Below are positions 5,518-5,549 of a DNA stretch of 5,549 nucleotides, in pieces. The notes beneath the pieces are model-generated. The model was not told the origin of the DNA. It saw only the letters and a program-made list of their open reading frames with translations, and did not search any database. Position numbers and translations under genes: made by a program. The first letter of the stretch is position 1. Each line of letters opens with the position of its first letter. Source of the stretch: DASUTW01 sp035513995 (GTDB lineage: Bacteria > Actinomycetota > UBA4738 > CALAEC01); NCBI GenBank assembly GCA_035513995.1, contig DATKBL010000112.1:1-5549 (forward strand), written 5' to 3'.

Positions 5518-5549
5518 GGGCGACGAAGACCTCTCGGTCTTCGTCGCCC
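5518..5549 (+). terminator. Perfect 14-bp hairpin, probable transcription terminator
   Basis: GGGCGACGAAGACC (5518-5531) and its exact reverse complement GGTCTTCGTCGCCC (5536-5549) enclose a four-base loop, TCTC. It lies 28 bases after the stop of the adaptor-like gene. Stem length, tight loop and position fit an intrinsic or hairpin-type terminator of the tube-adaptor unit, but the window ends at the last paired base, so the expected T-run cannot be seen. A sequence ending exactly at a perfect fold-back can also be an assembly or library artefact. Confidence 0.6.

Noticed and set aside
1..5549. CRISPR arrays, insertion sequences, tRNA or rRNA genes
   Set aside because: No regularly spaced repeats, transposase-like frames, terminal inverted repeats of an IS, or RNA gene signatures were seen on reading both strands.

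Overview
The window is about 70% G+C and densely coded, with AGGA/GGAG-type ribosome binding sites, ATGA stop/start overlaps and almost no intergenic space. This fits a free-living, high-GC soil or sediment bacterium such as an Actinomycetota or Chloroflexota relative. The phylum is an inference; no rRNA or other marker gene is present. The left edge cuts a gene and the right edge falls exactly at the end of a perfect hairpin, so the window may be a whole metagenomic contig.

Left part (1-3307, minus strand). Five genes are read right to left with gaps of 29, -4, 23 and 31 bases, so they very likely form one operon. In transcription order they are: a membrane-anchored class III adenylate cyclase; a 57-residue GTG-started small protein with one hydrophobic segment; a DUF4260 four-helix membrane protein overlapping it by ATGA; a full-length 1-aminocyclopropane-1-carboxylate (ACC) deaminase with the residues that separate this enzyme from D-cysteine desulfhydrase; and the start of a pyridoxamine 5'-phosphate oxidase-family (NimA-like flavin-binding) protein that runs off the left edge.

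Centre (3308-3440). A 133-base divergent intergenic region separates the minus-strand operon from the plus-strand genes and must carry the start signals of both sides.

Right part (3441-5549, plus strand). An EamA-type drug/metabolite transporter comes first. After 76 bases comes a two-gene contractile-injection-system (CIS) unit: a gp19-like tail-tube protein, then, overlapping by ATGA, a short protein that appears to join a CIS hub-adaptor N-terminal domain to a module usually seen inside the large baseplate assembly protein. A perfect 14-bp hairpin follows and ends the window. No sheath, spike, ATPase or full baseplate gene lies in view. The pair is therefore either the left edge of a larger injection-system locus or an isolated remnant.

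The most unusual points are the fused adaptor/baseplate protein, the sheath-less tube-adaptor pair closed by a hairpin, the small protein coupled to DUF4260, and an ACC deaminase placed in an operon behind a nucleotide cyclase.
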